Shown: positions 19,801-28,624, numbered from the stretch's first letter. The stretch: DNA of 64,000 bases from Paraburkholderia terricola (GCF_900142195.1 NZ_FRAB01000018.1:58206-122205); one strand, 5' to 3'. Notes: generated from the sequence alone by a model not told the origin. Numbers and translations: made by a program.

Positions 19801-21551
19801 ACCGCCGCTGGACCGATCCCGCCAGTGCCGACGACCTCGGCGCGCTCGACGCCGCCGCGATCGACAGCGTGCGCGACGAAGCCTGGCCGCAGGCGCGCAA
19901 CGCCGACGAGATGCACGAAGCGCTGACGGGCCTCGCCTGCATCACCGAGGCCGAAGCGCATCGCAACGAAGGGTGGCCGGCTTGGCTCGCGTCGCTGGCC
20001 GAATCCGGCCGCGCCACGCGCCTGAACATCGCCGGCACGCACACGACGCTATGGCTGAGCGCCGAGCGCCTGACCTGCTTCGAAGCGCTCTATCCCGACG
20101 CCGCGTTCGCGCCGCCGCTCACCGCGCCGAAGGGCTACGCCGACGCATGGAACGCCGACGACGCCCTGCTCGACGTGTTACGCGCGCGGCTCACCGGCTT
20201 CGGCCCGCTGCCGGTGAACACCATCGCGCAGGCGCTGGGGTTGCCCGCGGCATCGGTCGAACGGACCTTGACGCGTCTCGAAGCGGAAGGCTACGTGATG
20301 CGCGGCCGCTTCACGCCCCGGGCGACGGAAGAAGAATGGTGCGAGCGTCACCTGCTCGCGCGGATTCACCGCTACACCGTCAAACGCTTGCGGCGCGAGA
20401 TCGAACCGGTGGAACGGCACGACTTCATGCGCTTCCTGTTCGAATGGCAGCACTTGACGCCGGACACGCGCAGCGAGGGACGCGACGCGCTCGCCGCGGT
20501 GCTCGAACAACTGGAAGGCTTCCAGGCCGCGGCGGGCGCATGGGAAGAAGACATCCTGCCCGCGCGCGTGAAGGCCTACTCCAGTACTTCGCTTGACGAA
20601 CTATGCCGCGCCGGCAAGATCGTCTGGACCCGGCTCACCGAGCGCGCGCGCAGCGCCGCCGGACCCGTGCGCGGCACGCCGATCGTGCTGCTGCCGCGAG
20701 CGCACATCCGCGTGTGGAGCGCGCTGATCGACCCGTCGAGGCAACCGGAGTTATCGGCGCGCGCGCAAAGCGTGTACGACGCGCTGTCGCAACACGGCGC
20801 GATGTTCTTCGACGAACTGCTGAGTGAAGTTCGCGTCCTGCGTATGGAACTGGAAAACGCGCTGGGCGAACTCGTGGCCGCCGGCCTCGCGAATTCCGAC
20901 AGTTTCGCGGGCTTGCGCGCGTTGCTGAAGCCGGTCGCCAAACGCAACGCTTTTTCCGGCAGCCGGCGCGCGCGCGCGAGCGCGCTCATCGGCGGCATGG
21001 ACGACGCGGGACGCTGGGCGCTGCTCAGGCGCGGCAGCGCCGCCGCCGCGTCTGCGGAAAGCACGCCGGAGCGGCGCCGGCAGTTGCCGCCGGAAGTACT
21101 CGAACACGTCGCGATGACGTTGCTGCGCCGCTATGGCGTGGTGTTCTGGCGCCTGCTCGAACGCGAGGCGGAATGGCTGCCGCCGTGGCGCGATCTGCTG
21201 CGCGTTTTTCAACGGCTCGAAGCGCGCGGCGTGATTCGCGGCGGGCGCTTCGTGAACGGCCTCGCCGGCGAGCAATTCGCGCTGCCCGAGGCGATTCCCT
21301 TGCTGCGCGAGGTGCGGCGGCACGCGAACGACGGTGCGTTTGTCTGTGTCGCCGCGACCGATCCGCTGAATCTCACGGGAACGCTGCTGGTGGGCGAACG
21401 GGTGCCGGCGGTTACGGGAAATCGTATTTTGTATCGCGACGGTGTCGTTATCGGCACGCTCGTCGGCGGGGTTTTCTGGTTCGAAGCTTCGGTCGAGGCG
21501 CTTCCGGCGGAGCGCGAACGGGCGCGCGGGTGGCTGGCGCGCAGGTTTTAG
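16848..21551 (+). CDS. lhr: Lhr-family superfamily 2 DNA helicase
   Basis: A 1567-residue Lhr-long helicase. The Lhr core has Walker A APTGSGKT (K96), DEIH at 217-220, LSATQ, HHGSLAREHR, and a second RecA domain ending in LQRVGRSGHHVGG. These are followed by the winged-helix and beta-barrel Lhr core and a large C-terminal helicase-associated half. The family translocates 3' to 5' on DNA, unwinds RNA:DNA hybrids and contributes to DNA repair; in many bacteria lhr is damage-inducible. A low-complexity Ala/Ser/Thr linker (about residues 640-715) separates core and C-terminal half. The start is uncertain: M1 (16848) and M11 (16878) both have weak ribosome sites. Confidence 0.92.
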   Translation: MARRAPNYAGMTSASTSAAALRAASAGPATAGPAQADAVDSPISAATARALDDFHPAVAGWFLNTFPGPTDAQAAAWPQIRRGRSTLVAAPTGSGKTLTAFLSALDDLVHQGLANGGALPDETLVVYVSPLKALSNDIRLNLQMPLQGIAAELDARGLPPLDIRTAVRTGDTTQQERSALRKRAPHILVTTPESLYVLLGSDSGRRMLSTVRTVIVDEIHALAGSKRGSHLALSLERLDALCARRLPRIGLSATQKPVSAVARFLVGGASIDSGLPADCAIVDVGHIRARDLALDIPPVPLEAVMPNEVWERVYDRLAELVAMHRTTLIFVNTRRMAERAARHLTERLGKEAVAAHHGSLAREHRFDAEQRLKRGELRVLIATASLELGIDIGDVDLVCQMGSPRAIAPFLQRVGRSGHHVGGMPKGRLFPVSRDDLIECAALLDCVRRGELDALRIPRAPLDVLAQQIVAEVSSAEWNEDALFEMMRRAAPYAELEREQYDAVLRMLVEGYTSRNGPRGAYIHRDVVSGTLRGRRGGKLVAVTSGGTIPENADYAVVLEPQAINIGTVNEDFAVESLAGDVFQLGNASYRILRIESGRVRVEDAQGQPPNIPFWLGEAPGRSDELSLGVARLREQIGRWLDGEEEPATVSHGEPSSTRRNAKRPALSATAKTRAKAASAVVETRDGGSAESASSAAIAADAPPAATAAIAATDPTMTARIERAIDWLVDSLGLDEAAARQIVDYLARARAALGVLPTQDTLVMERFFDESGGTQLVIHSPFGSRVNRAWGLALRKRFCRNFNFELQAAATEDAIVLSLTGSHSFVLDEVWRYLHSNSAEHLLIQALLDAPLFGVRWRWNATIALGLPRYTGGRKTAPQLQRMRSEDLLASVFPEQAACLENIVGERELPRHPLVDQTVDDCLHDAMDSEHWIALLRRIEQGDVRLVARDLPAPSPLAAEILTAKPYAYLDDAPIEERRTQAVLNRRWTDPASADDLGALDAAAIDSVRDEAWPQARNADEMHEALTGLACITEAEAHRNEGWPAWLASLAESGRATRLNIAGTHTTLWLSAERLTCFEALYPDAAFAPPLTAPKGYADAWNADDALLDVLRARLTGFGPLPVNTIAQALGLPAASVERTLTRLEAEGYVMRGRFTPRATEEEWCERHLLARIHRYTVKRLRREIEPVERHDFMRFLFEWQHLTPDTRSEGRDALAAVLEQLEGFQAAAGAWEEDILPARVKAYSSTSLDELCRAGKIVWTRLTERARSAAGPVRGTPIVLLPRAHIRVWSALIDPSRQPELSARAQSVYDALSQHGAMFFDELLSEVRVLRMELENALGELVAAGLANSDSFAGLRALLKPVAKRNAFSGSRRARASALIGGMDDAGRWALLRRGSAAAASAESTPERRRQLPPEVLEHVAMTLLRRYGVVFWRLLEREAEWLPPWRDLLRVFQRLEARGVIRGGRFVNGLAGEQFALPEAIPLLREVRRHANDGAFVCVAATDPLNLTGTLLVGERVPAVTGNRILYRDGVVIGTLVGGVFWFEASVEALPAERERARGWLARRF

Positions 21552-21673
21552 GGTTTTTCCCGCGACGCCACGACGATTGCACCGGAATCGTGCCGTGAAG
21601 TGAGCCAAAGCGCGCCAAAGCGCGCGGCCGCGCAATCGTCAAATCTTTATAAGCCTGAATGCTGCCGCTTCGC

Positions 21674-21692
21674 TACAATGAGACCAGTCTCA
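21674..21692 (+). promoter_or_regulatory. Probable rpfR promoter element with inverted repeat operator
   Basis: A TACAAT hexamer (21674-21679, -10-like) runs into a perfect 6-bp inverted repeat TGAGAC-CA-GTCTCA (21679-21692), about 80 bp upstream of the rpfR ATG. Such short palindromes overlapping a -10 are typical of repressor sites (TetR-like). No convincing -35 is seen. The repressor is not identified. Confidence 0.45.
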
Positions 21693-21771
21693 ATTAAGTA
21701 TGATGAAGAGACTGTTTGCCGCCAACCGGCCTTGATCAACGGCCGCCGGCATACACCGCCCGGGGATTCTC

Positions 21772-23775
21772 ATGAACGACGACCAACACGACCAGGTGCT
21801 ATTCGCCCAGTTCGGTACGAGCAGTCCTTGCTGGCGTCTGTCGAGCGACAGCAACGCACTGGAACTCGCGCCGGTCACCGGGGACGTGCCCGCCCATGTC
21901 GCCATTCCGCTGAATCCCCAGCAGGCTTCGCAAGTCCGCTGCCTCACCGGCGTCACTTCCCACCTCGTGCTCGACGTGCGTCTGTTCGGCGAGCCGCTGC
22001 GTCTGCATCTCGTCGGCAAGAAGCTCAATGGCAACACCTGGGCGGGCACGGCGTCGGCTTACGACGACACCGAATCGGTCGCGCGCGATCTGGTGCACGG
22101 TCTTTCGTTCGCCGAACAGGTCGTTTCCGAAGTCAATTCCGTCGTGGTGATCGTCGACCGGCATGGGCGCATTCAGCGCTTTAACCGGCTCGCCGAGGAA
22201 CTCACCGGCGTGAAGGAAGAGAACATCGTCGGCCGCAACGTGTGGGCGCTTTTCATGTCCACCGAAGACGGCGCGGCGTCGAGCCAGAACATCGCCGGCT
22301 TTTTCAATCGCGGCGTGTCCTACGAAGTGGAGCGGCGCGTCAAGACGGTGCGCGGCGAGCGGCTCTTTCTGTTTCGCAACAAGTTCGTTCACAGCGGCAG
22401 CGGCGTGGACGAACAATTCCTGATCTGCTCGGGCACCGACATCACCGACGAACGGCTCGCCCAGGAACGGCTCATCGAACTGGCGAATACGGATTCGCTC
22501 ACCGGCCTCGCCAACCGCAATGCGATCCAGGACAAGATCCGCGCCGCCATCGAGCAAGCGGCCCCCGGCGAGGCGGTCGGCGTGCTGTTTCTCGATCTCG
22601 ACAACTTCAAGCGCGTCAACGATCACTACGGCCACGTGTTCGGCGACCAGTTGATCCGCGACGTGTCGGCGGCCATCAAGACCTGCCTGAACGAGGGCGA
22701 CGCGCTCGCGCGCCTGGGCGGCGACGAGTTCATCGTGCTCGCCGCCAAGGGCACCGCGAACCTGCTCGAAGTCACCGCGCAGCGCATTCTCGAACGCCTG
22801 CGCACCGCGTTCAGTCTCGGACTCGTCGAGGTCTACACAGGCTGCTCGATCGGCATCGCGCGCTATCCGGAACACGGCGAGAGCCTCGAATCGTTGATTC
22901 GCGCGGCGGACACCGCCATGTACGTCGCCAAGGACGAAGGCAAGCGCACCTACCGCGTGTTTTCGCCGGTCATGAACCGCAAGGTGGCGGAGTACATGTG
23001 GCTCGACACCAATCTGCGGCGCGGCATCGAGGAAGGTCAACTGTCGCTGCACTACCAGCCCAAGCTGTCGCTCACCACCGGCGCGGTGCAGGGCGCCGAG
23101 GCGCTGGTGCGCTGGAATTCGCCGGAGCGCGGGCAGATCATGCCGGCCGAATTCATCCGTTACGCGGAAGAATCCGGTTTGATCGGCGTGCTGGGCCGCT
23201 GGGTCATGGAAACGGCCGCGAAACAGGCGGCCAAATGGAAAGCCGCCGGCTACAACCTGCGCATCGCGATCAACGTGTCGGCGCGGCAACTGGTCGATAC
23301 GGCGGTGGTGCGGCATTTCAGCGAGGCGCTGCAGCACGCGAACCTCGACCCCTGCCTGATCGACCTGGAACTCACCGAGAGTTGCCTGATCGAGGACGAA
23401 GCGGCGGCCATCGATCTGATCACGCAGTTCCGGCAAATCGGCGCCCAGGTTCATCTGGACGACTTCGGCACCGGTTATTCCTCGCTGTCGCAACTGGGCC
23501 GCATTCCGCTCGACGTGATCAAGCTCGACCGCAGCTTCGTGCGCTCGATCAACGCCGACACCAAGGCGCAAGCGCTCGTGCGTTCGATGGTGGCCGTCGC
23601 GCAGGAACTGGATTTCAAGGTGGTCGCCGAAGGCATCGAGACGGAATCCGAGGAAACGTTCATGAAGGGCCTGGGCGTGGATTACGTGCAGGGCTTCCTG
23701 TATGGGCAGGCCATGCCCGCCGCCGAATTCGAGCGCTGGTTGCAGGACAGGCAGAAGCTCAGGCTGATCGCCTGA
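21772..23775 (+). CDS. rpfR: RpfR: BDSF receptor, PAS-GGDEF-EAL c-di-GMP enzyme
   Basis: A 667-residue protein: an N-terminal domain of about 95 residues (the RpfF-interaction region in Burkholderia RpfR), a PAS domain (about 110-225, FNRLAEELTGVKEENIVGRN), GGDEF (SLTGLANRNA through an intact GGDEF at 316-320) and EAL (EAL at 443-445, then LDDFGTGYSSLSQLG). In B. cenocepacia RpfR binds the fatty-acid signal BDSF through PAS, which raises c-di-GMP phosphodiesterase activity. The GGDEF motif is intact but no RxxD inhibitory site precedes it. E. coli PdeR (Gmr) is the stand-alone relative. The rpfF synthase gene lies convergently 54 bp away, confirming the assignment. Confidence 0.93.
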   Translation: MNDDQHDQVLFAQFGTSSPCWRLSSDSNALELAPVTGDVPAHVAIPLNPQQASQVRCLTGVTSHLVLDVRLFGEPLRLHLVGKKLNGNTWAGTASAYDDTESVARDLVHGLSFAEQVVSEVNSVVVIVDRHGRIQRFNRLAEELTGVKEENIVGRNVWALFMSTEDGAASSQNIAGFFNRGVSYEVERRVKTVRGERLFLFRNKFVHSGSGVDEQFLICSGTDITDERLAQERLIELANTDSLTGLANRNAIQDKIRAAIEQAAPGEAVGVLFLDLDNFKRVNDHYGHVFGDQLIRDVSAAIKTCLNEGDALARLGGDEFIVLAAKGTANLLEVTAQRILERLRTAFSLGLVEVYTGCSIGIARYPEHGESLESLIRAADTAMYVAKDEGKRTYRVFSPVMNRKVAEYMWLDTNLRRGIEEGQLSLHYQPKLSLTTGAVQGAEALVRWNSPERGQIMPAEFIRYAEESGLIGVLGRWVMETAAKQAAKWKAAGYNLRIAINVSARQLVDTAVVRHFSEALQHANLDPCLIDLELTESCLIEDEAAAIDLITQFRQIGAQVHLDDFGTGYSSLSQLGRIPLDVIKLDRSFVRSINADTKAQALVRSMVAVAQELDFKVVAEGIETESEETFMKGLGVDYVQGFLYGQAMPAAEFERWLQDRQKLRLIA

Positions 23776-23783
23776 GCTTCCGC

Positions 23784-23803
23784 GCCGCGCCCCCTTGCGC
23801 GGC
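23784..23803. terminator. GC hairpin between rpfR and rpfF
   Basis: A perfect 7-bp stem GCCGCGC (23784-23790) / GCGCGGC (23797-23803) with a 6-nt loop lies in the 54-bp gap between the two convergent stops. There is no T tract, so it is only a weak candidate for a bidirectional terminator. Confidence 0.4.
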
Positions 23804-23829
23804 CCGCTGTCGCTACGACCGAACGCCGC

Positions 23830-24714
23830 TCACGCGAAACTGGCGGTGCTGGCCGTCTGCCGCAGATTCGCGCTGCGGCGGTTTTGCAGCATCACCAGCC
23901 GCTCCATGAAGGCGAGATCCTTCTCTTCGATCGTGAACGCGGCGTCCACCCAGTCCTCGGTAATTTCCATCAGTTCCGCGCGCGACAGTTGCAGCACGCG
24001 CTGACGTGCGCGCAGCATCGCGCGGATGCCGTTCATCTTCGGCTTGAGCGTATCGATGAACGTGCGCGTCGCCATATAAGCGTCGCCCGGCTCGAATAGC
24101 TGATCGACCAGCCCCTTGCCGAAGTGCCATTCCGCCGTATGCGATTCGCCCACGCCGATCAGCTCCTCCGCGAGCCGCATGCCGGCCTTGCGCGCCACCA
24201 GCGAATAGCCGCCCATGCCGGGGAACAGGTTGAAGGCGATTTCGGGAAAGCCCATGCGCGCGTCGTTCTGCGCGAGCAGGAAATGATGGGCGAGCGCCGC
24301 CTCGAATCCGCCGCCGAGCGCGGTGCCCTCCACCATCGCGATCGAGATCGCGCCGGTGTCGAAGCCGCGCGCCGCCGCGTGGACGCAATCCACGCAAGCC
24401 CGCGCGTACGAGAGCAGCGCCTGGCGCTTGCCGGAGCGGATTGTGTCGGCGAAGAAATCGAGGTCGCCGCCGACGTTGAACATGGTGGGAATCAGCGAGC
24501 CGGTAACCCAGAAGTCGATCGGCAAGCCCGAGTCTCGTGCTGCCTGCGCGAGTCCCAGAATATCGTGCACCAGATCGAGGTTGAAACAGGGGCGCGGCTG
24601 CGCCCGCAACATCATCCACATCACGTTACGGCCTTCTTCGTAATAAGCGGAGATTTGCGACAGATTGCCGGCTTCGAGGAACGGGCGGCAGGCGTGGTGG
24701 TTATGCAGATTCAT
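23830..24714 (-). CDS. rpfF: RpfF: diffusible signal factor (BDSF) synthase
   Basis: A 294-residue crotonase-fold enzyme that makes cis-2-dodecenoic acid (BDSF) from the 3-hydroxydodecanoyl-ACP precursor by combined dehydratase and thioesterase steps. RpfF hallmarks are YYEEGRNVMWMMLRAQPRPC at residues 24-43, FNVGGDLDFF at 79-88, catalytic E138 in TALGGGFEAALAHH and E158 in GFPEIAFNLFPGMGG (equivalent to Glu141 and Glu161 of Xanthomonas RpfF). The whole length matches Burkholderia RpfF. The AAAGGA ribosome site lies 9 bp before the ATG. With rpfR it forms a complete fatty-acid quorum-sensing pair linked to c-di-GMP. Confidence 0.94.
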   Translation of the reverse strand: MNLHNHHACRPFLEAGNLSQISAYYEEGRNVMWMMLRAQPRPCFNLDLVHDILGLAQAARDSGLPIDFWVTGSLIPTMFNVGGDLDFFADTIRSGKRQALLSYARACVDCVHAAARGFDTGAISIAMVEGTALGGGFEAALAHHFLLAQNDARMGFPEIAFNLFPGMGGYSLVARKAGMRLAEELIGVGESHTAEWHFGKGLVDQLFEPGDAYMATRTFIDTLKPKMNGIRAMLRARQRVLQLSRAELMEITEDWVDAAFTIEEKDLAFMERLVMLQNRRSANLRQTASTASFA

Positions 24715-25133
24715 TTTGAACGGTCCTTTAAAGTTAAAACAACGGCATTGCCATGCGAGCCTAAATCAGACCGGAATCGATTGGGAGCGGGGTAACCAAC
24801 AGATGATTGCAAGCAGTGCCGCAAGCCGCGTCAGGCGGGGCTCTCAGGGCAGGCGGCAGGCTGGGGAAGCAATACGGGACGCAAACGCTTGCGCACCGGA
24901 GATGAGCGAAATTAGACGGTCAATAGGCGCATGACCGCAATCGGATTATTGAACGCGCGTAAGCGGAATTTGTTGCCGATTCGAAAGAAAACGAAATACG
25001 CGCGGTTTAGGTAATGCAATCGAAAATAAAGCTTGTGGGGTTTAACTTTTATTTGTGGTCCAACAGACGGACTATTCGACCCCGATAAGCGGACGCGGGC
25101 GCTCCGCCGCGCCCGCGCTTGCCCCAGGCGGCG
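24715..25133. other. Relatively AT-rich gap upstream of rpfF
   Basis: About 420 bp between the stop of the Ldh-type oxidoreductase and the rpfF start, clearly richer in A/T than its surroundings (for example 24950-25080). It must contain the rpfF promoter. No coding frame looks real. A perfect 8-bp GC hairpin (25095-25102 / 25109-25116) lies just past the oxidoreductase stop and may help to end that transcript, although no T run follows it. Confidence 0.5.
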
Positions 25134-26237
25134 TTACCGCAAGCGCGCGGACCAGCCCTCGGCGTCCTGCTCGCTCATGCCGACGGTCAGCGCCGCCGCG
25201 CGAATCTGCGCCCACGTCGCGGGGTCCACCGGAATGCCTTCGGCCTCGCGTTGGGCGCGCATGATGCGCTCCGGTTCGCCCGGCTCGTAGAGACGATCGA
25301 CGCCGGTCGCGAGCGGCGAAGCCTTCACCCAGTCGATGAATGCATCGGCCTCGGCTTGCGCATCGGGTGCGTCGAACGCGGCGGGATCGATGATCACCGA
25401 CAGCATGCAGTTGATAATCGCGTTGGTCGTGCCGAGCGTTTCCGTGTGCGTGGTGAAGCCGCCCGAGACCGCGCCGCCGAAAATCTCGCACATCGCCGCG
25501 AGCCCGAATCCCTTGTGGCCGCCGAATGGCGTGAGCGAACCGAACGGCGCCTCGTGCATGACCTTGGGTTCGAGCGTCGGCCGGCCTTCGTGATCGATCA
25601 GCGCGCCGGGCGGCACCGCTTTGCCCTGGTTATAGGCGACCCGCGTCTTGCCGTACGCCACCGTGCTGGTCGCGAAGTCGAGCACGAGCGGCGGCTTGCC
25701 GGGCCGCGGATACGCCGCGCAAAACGGATTGGTGCCGATGCGGCGATCCGCGCCGCCGAACGGCGCGACGAGCGGATCGCCCGCCACGTTGACGAAGTGG
25801 AACGACACCAGCCCGGCGCGCGCGCATTGCTCGGCCCAGTGGCCGATGCGCCCGATGTGATGCGCGCCGCGCAAGCCGACCGCGCAGATGCCGAGGCGCC
25901 GTGCACGCGCGATGCCCTGCTCCATGGCCTCGAACGCCACCACCTGGCCGAAGCCCTTGCCGCCTTCGACCGTCAGCACGGCGCCCACGTCCTTCACCAC
26001 CTCGGCATGCCGGTTCAGTTGCAGTTGCGCGTCGGCGAGCGACGCCACGTAACGCGGGATCATGCCCACGCCATGCGAGTCGTGGCCGGTCAGGTTCGCC
26101 GCCACCAGATGATCCGCGACCAGTTCCGCCTCGCGCGGCGCACTGCCCGCCCGCGCCCAGATCGCCTTCACGTAGGCGTGCAATTGATCGGCCGGAATCC
26201 GGGGCGTGGCAAGTCGGGCAGTCTGGTTTTCGTTCAT
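25134..26237 (-). CDS. Ldh-family NAD(P)-dependent oxidoreductase (malate/lactate dehydrogenase type 2)
   Basis: A 367-residue member of the malate/L-sulfolactate/delta1-piperideine-2-carboxylate dehydrogenase superfamily, which is distinct from ordinary lactate dehydrogenase. The conserved HDSHGVGMIPRYV (His-Asp-Ser-His), AHHIGRIGHWAEQCA, NPFCAAYP and the C-terminal PFGGHKGFGLAAMCEI are all present. It reduces or oxidises 2-oxo/2-hydroxy acids or cyclic imino acids in the cytosol; the substrate is undetermined. It sits 73 bp after the M20 peptidase on the same strand, and a link to peptide or amino-acid breakdown is plausible but unproven. Confidence 0.87.
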   Translation of the reverse strand: MNENQTARLATPRIPADQLHAYVKAIWARAGSAPREAELVADHLVAANLTGHDSHGVGMIPRYVASLADAQLQLNRHAEVVKDVGAVLTVEGGKGFGQVVAFEAMEQGIARARRLGICAVGLRGAHHIGRIGHWAEQCARAGLVSFHFVNVAGDPLVAPFGGADRRIGTNPFCAAYPRPGKPPLVLDFATSTVAYGKTRVAYNQGKAVPPGALIDHEGRPTLEPKVMHEAPFGSLTPFGGHKGFGLAAMCEIFGGAVSGGFTTHTETLGTTNAIINCMLSVIIDPAAFDAPDAQAEADAFIDWVKASPLATGVDRLYEPGEPERIMRAQREAEGIPVDPATWAQIRAAALTVGMSEQDAEGWSARLR

Positions 26238-26310
26238 TCAGATCGATGGCGTGAGTGGCAGGATCGAAACAAGGATCAAAGCGCGGATCGACAGGAACCC
26301 GCACGAGCGC

Positions 26311-27774
26311 TCAAGGCGCGGCGGCGATCACTTCGGCCACCGCGGCCGTGAGCTTCTTGCCGTACGGCACGTGCAAAAACTCGTTGGGCCCATGCGCGTT
26401 CGACTTCGGCCCGAGCACGCCGCACACCATGAACTGCGATTTCGGGAAGCCCGCCTTCAGCACGTTCATCAACGGAATCGTGCCGCCCTGACCCATATAG
26501 GCGACGTCCGCGCCGTAGTGTTCGCGCGACGCGTCATTCAACGCCGTGGCGAGCCACGGCGCGAGATCCGGCGCGCTCCAGCCGCTCGCCGCACCCGCGT
26601 CCGGTTTGAACGTCACCCGGGCGTTGTACGGCGGATCGAATTCGAGCAGCGCCTTCAACTCGGCGACGGCCTTGTCCGCTTCGATCAGCGGCGGCAGCCG
26701 CAGCGACAGCTTGAACGCCGTGCGCGGACGCAGCACGTTGCCCGCGTCCGCGAGCGCGGGCAAGCCGGCCGCACCGGTCACGGAGAGCGACGGACGCCAC
26801 GTCGAATTGAGCAAGGCTTCTTGCGGATCGGTGGTGGTGGGCAGCACCTGGCGGCCGTCCTGGCCGCAGGCCCACGGCAGTTTTTTCCAGACGTCGTCGC
26901 CGAGAATCCGCGCGGTGGCTTCCGCTTCACGCAGACGGTCTGCCGGGATCGGGCAGTGAAAACCCTTCGGCAGCAGCGTGCCGTTGGCGGCATCCTCCAG
27001 CCGGTCGAACAGTTGCCGCATGACGCGGAAGCTCGACGGCGCGATGCCGCCGTAACCGCCCGAGTGAATGCCTTCGTCGAGCACCTGAACCTCGAGGTCG
27101 CCGGCGACGAGGCCGCGCAGCGAGGTGGTGAGCCACAGTTGATCGTAGTTACCCGCGCCCGAATCGAGACACACGACGAGCCCGACCTTGCCGAGCCGTT
27201 CGCGCAGCACGTCGACGTAGGGCAGCAGATCGTAGCTGCCGGACTCCTCGCAGGTTTCGATCAGGCCGACGCAGCGCGGCCGCTCGACGCCTTGCGCGTC
27301 CAGCGCGGCGAGCGCGGTGAGGCTCGCGTAGATCGCGTAGCCGTCGTCGGCGCCGCCGCGGCCGTACAGCTTGTCGTTTTCGAGCTTGGGGGTCCACGGG
27401 CCGAGGTCGTTGCGCCAGCCGTCGAATTCAGGCTGCTTGTCGAGGTGGCCGTACAGCACGATGGTTTCCTCGCTGCCCGAACGCGTCGCGGCGGTCTCGA
27501 AGAAAATCACCGGCGTGCGGCCCGGCAGGCGGATCACTTCGAGCTTCAGGCCCTTCACCGGCTGCTGTTCGGCCCATTGCGCCGCGTCGGTGACCACGCG
27601 CTCCAGATAGCCGTGCTCGACCCACTTTGGGTCGAACGCCGGGCTCTTGGCCGGCACCGCGATGTAGTCCGTCAGCGCGGGCACGATCTCGTCGTTCCAT
27701 TTGCGGTCGACGAATTCGCGTAGCGTGTCGGGGTTGATGCGCTGGGTCTGCTGGGTCGTATCGTCGGAGATCAT
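26311..27774 (-). CDS. M20-family metallopeptidase (dipeptidase-like)
   Basis: A 487-residue zinc peptidase of the M20 (carnosinase/succinyl-diaminopimelate desuccinylase) family. Metal-binding elements are visible as YGHLDKQPE (H, D), GRGGADDGYA, then CEESGSYDL with the catalytic and bridging glutamates, and a later H in NAHGPNEFLHVPY. The dimerisation or lid domain is in the middle. It is cytosolic and cleaves dipeptides or acylated amino acids. The start MISDDTTQQ at 27774 is preferred to 27936: the upstream extension is compositionally alien and unsupported. Confidence 0.88.
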   Translation of the reverse strand: MISDDTTQQTQRINPDTLREFVDRKWNDEIVPALTDYIAVPAKSPAFDPKWVEHGYLERVVTDAAQWAEQQPVKGLKLEVIRLPGRTPVIFFETAATRSGSEETIVLYGHLDKQPEFDGWRNDLGPWTPKLENDKLYGRGGADDGYAIYASLTALAALDAQGVERPRCVGLIETCEESGSYDLLPYVDVLRERLGKVGLVVCLDSGAGNYDQLWLTTSLRGLVAGDLEVQVLDEGIHSGGYGGIAPSSFRVMRQLFDRLEDAANGTLLPKGFHCPIPADRLREAEATARILGDDVWKKLPWACGQDGRQVLPTTTDPQEALLNSTWRPSLSVTGAAGLPALADAGNVLRPRTAFKLSLRLPPLIEADKAVAELKALLEFDPPYNARVTFKPDAGAASGWSAPDLAPWLATALNDASREHYGADVAYMGQGGTIPLMNVLKAGFPKSQFMVCGVLGPKSNAHGPNEFLHVPYGKKLTAAVAEVIAAAP

Positions 27775-27966
27775 GGTGGCGGTCCGTTGCGGTTCGTTTC
27801 GATGAAACGCCCATGATAGTCCCGATGCCAGGCAGGCTGCAGTCCCGCTGACTGAATGCCCGCGCCTGCCGCATGGCGAGCCGCGCCCTGGGGTTCGCAT
27901 GAAGCTGCGTGAGTCGCGCAATCGCGCGACAATCAACGCATAGCTCGCCTATTGGGAGCCGGTTTC

Positions 27967-28278
27967 ATGGACGGCAATCTATTGGTTCAGGCCATCGCGG
28001 CGGCGCTCGTTCTCGCGCTGTATTTTCTGCCGGCGATTCTGGCCGACCGGCGCAAGCGTCATGACGTGCTCACGCTCGCGCTCTTCAATGCGTGCCTCGG
28101 CTGGACGGGTTTCGGCTGGCTGCTCGCGCTCTACTGGTCGTTGCAACCCAACCCGCCGAAGAATCTCGCCGGACAGATCGTGGAGACGCGAAAGATCGTG
28201 CGGATGCGCGCGTTTTCATCGGCGCTTCTAATGCGCGTGCAACGACGCGCGACGGCGCGAGAGCGCTCGGAGAAGTAG
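27967..28278 (+). CDS. Superinfection-immunity-family small membrane protein
   Basis: A 103-residue protein with two hydrophobic helices (AIAAALVLALYFLPAILA and LFNACLGWTGFGWLLALYW) and the family signature of T4 Imm-like superinfection immunity proteins (YFLPAILADRRKR, then FNACLGWTGFGWLLALYWSL). In phage T4, Imm blocks DNA entry of superinfecting phage; cellular homologues are widespread and their role is not established. No phage genes lie nearby, so a phage-defence role is only a suggestion. Start MDGNLLVQ at 27967, with GGGAG upstream. Confidence 0.8.
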   Translation: MDGNLLVQAIAAALVLALYFLPAILADRRKRHDVLTLALFNACLGWTGFGWLLALYWSLQPNPPKNLAGQIVETRKIVRMRAFSSALLMRVQRRATARERSEK

Positions 28279-28351
28279 ATCAGAAGGAAGTAATCGGGCG
28301 CGCCGATCGGCCGATCGCGCGCCAGGCGAAAGCCGGAAAATATCCGGCCGA

Positions 28352-28624
28352 TCAGGCGGCCCGGCCTACCCGGTTCCACATGACCGAGGCGGCGGGGATC
28401 GAGCGCGGCTCAGTGCGTACGCTCGCGGGCGAGAACATCTCGCGGCGCAGTTCGCCCTGTTCGTCGAACCACTCGCACATCAGCCATTCGCCGGGATTGA
28501 GCGCCACCGCACCCGCATAGGTGACCGTCATGCGCGGGCCGCCTTCCTTCAGCGTGACAACGTCGCCCACGTTAAAGCGTGCGGCTGCTGGAATCTGGAG
28601 TGCGTCAATGGTGGCGGTTGGCAT
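28352..28624 (-). CDS. DUF2158/YodC-like small protein
   Basis: A 90-residue cytosolic protein whose first 60 residues match the DUF2158 pattern: FNVGDVVTLKEGGPRMTV, then MCEWFDEQGELRREMFSP. It is a small beta barrel of unknown function. The start has AGGGGA 7 bp upstream. It stands alone. Confidence 0.82.
   Translation of the reverse strand: MPTATIDALQIPAAARFNVGDVVTLKEGGPRMTVTYAGAVALNPGEWLMCEWFDEQGELRREMFSPASVRTEPRSIPAASVMWNRVGRAA

Noticed and set aside
21799..23571. 590-residue minus-strand open frame opposite rpfR
   Set aside because: Shadow of the PAS-GGDEF-EAL gene; no domain in the antisense translation.
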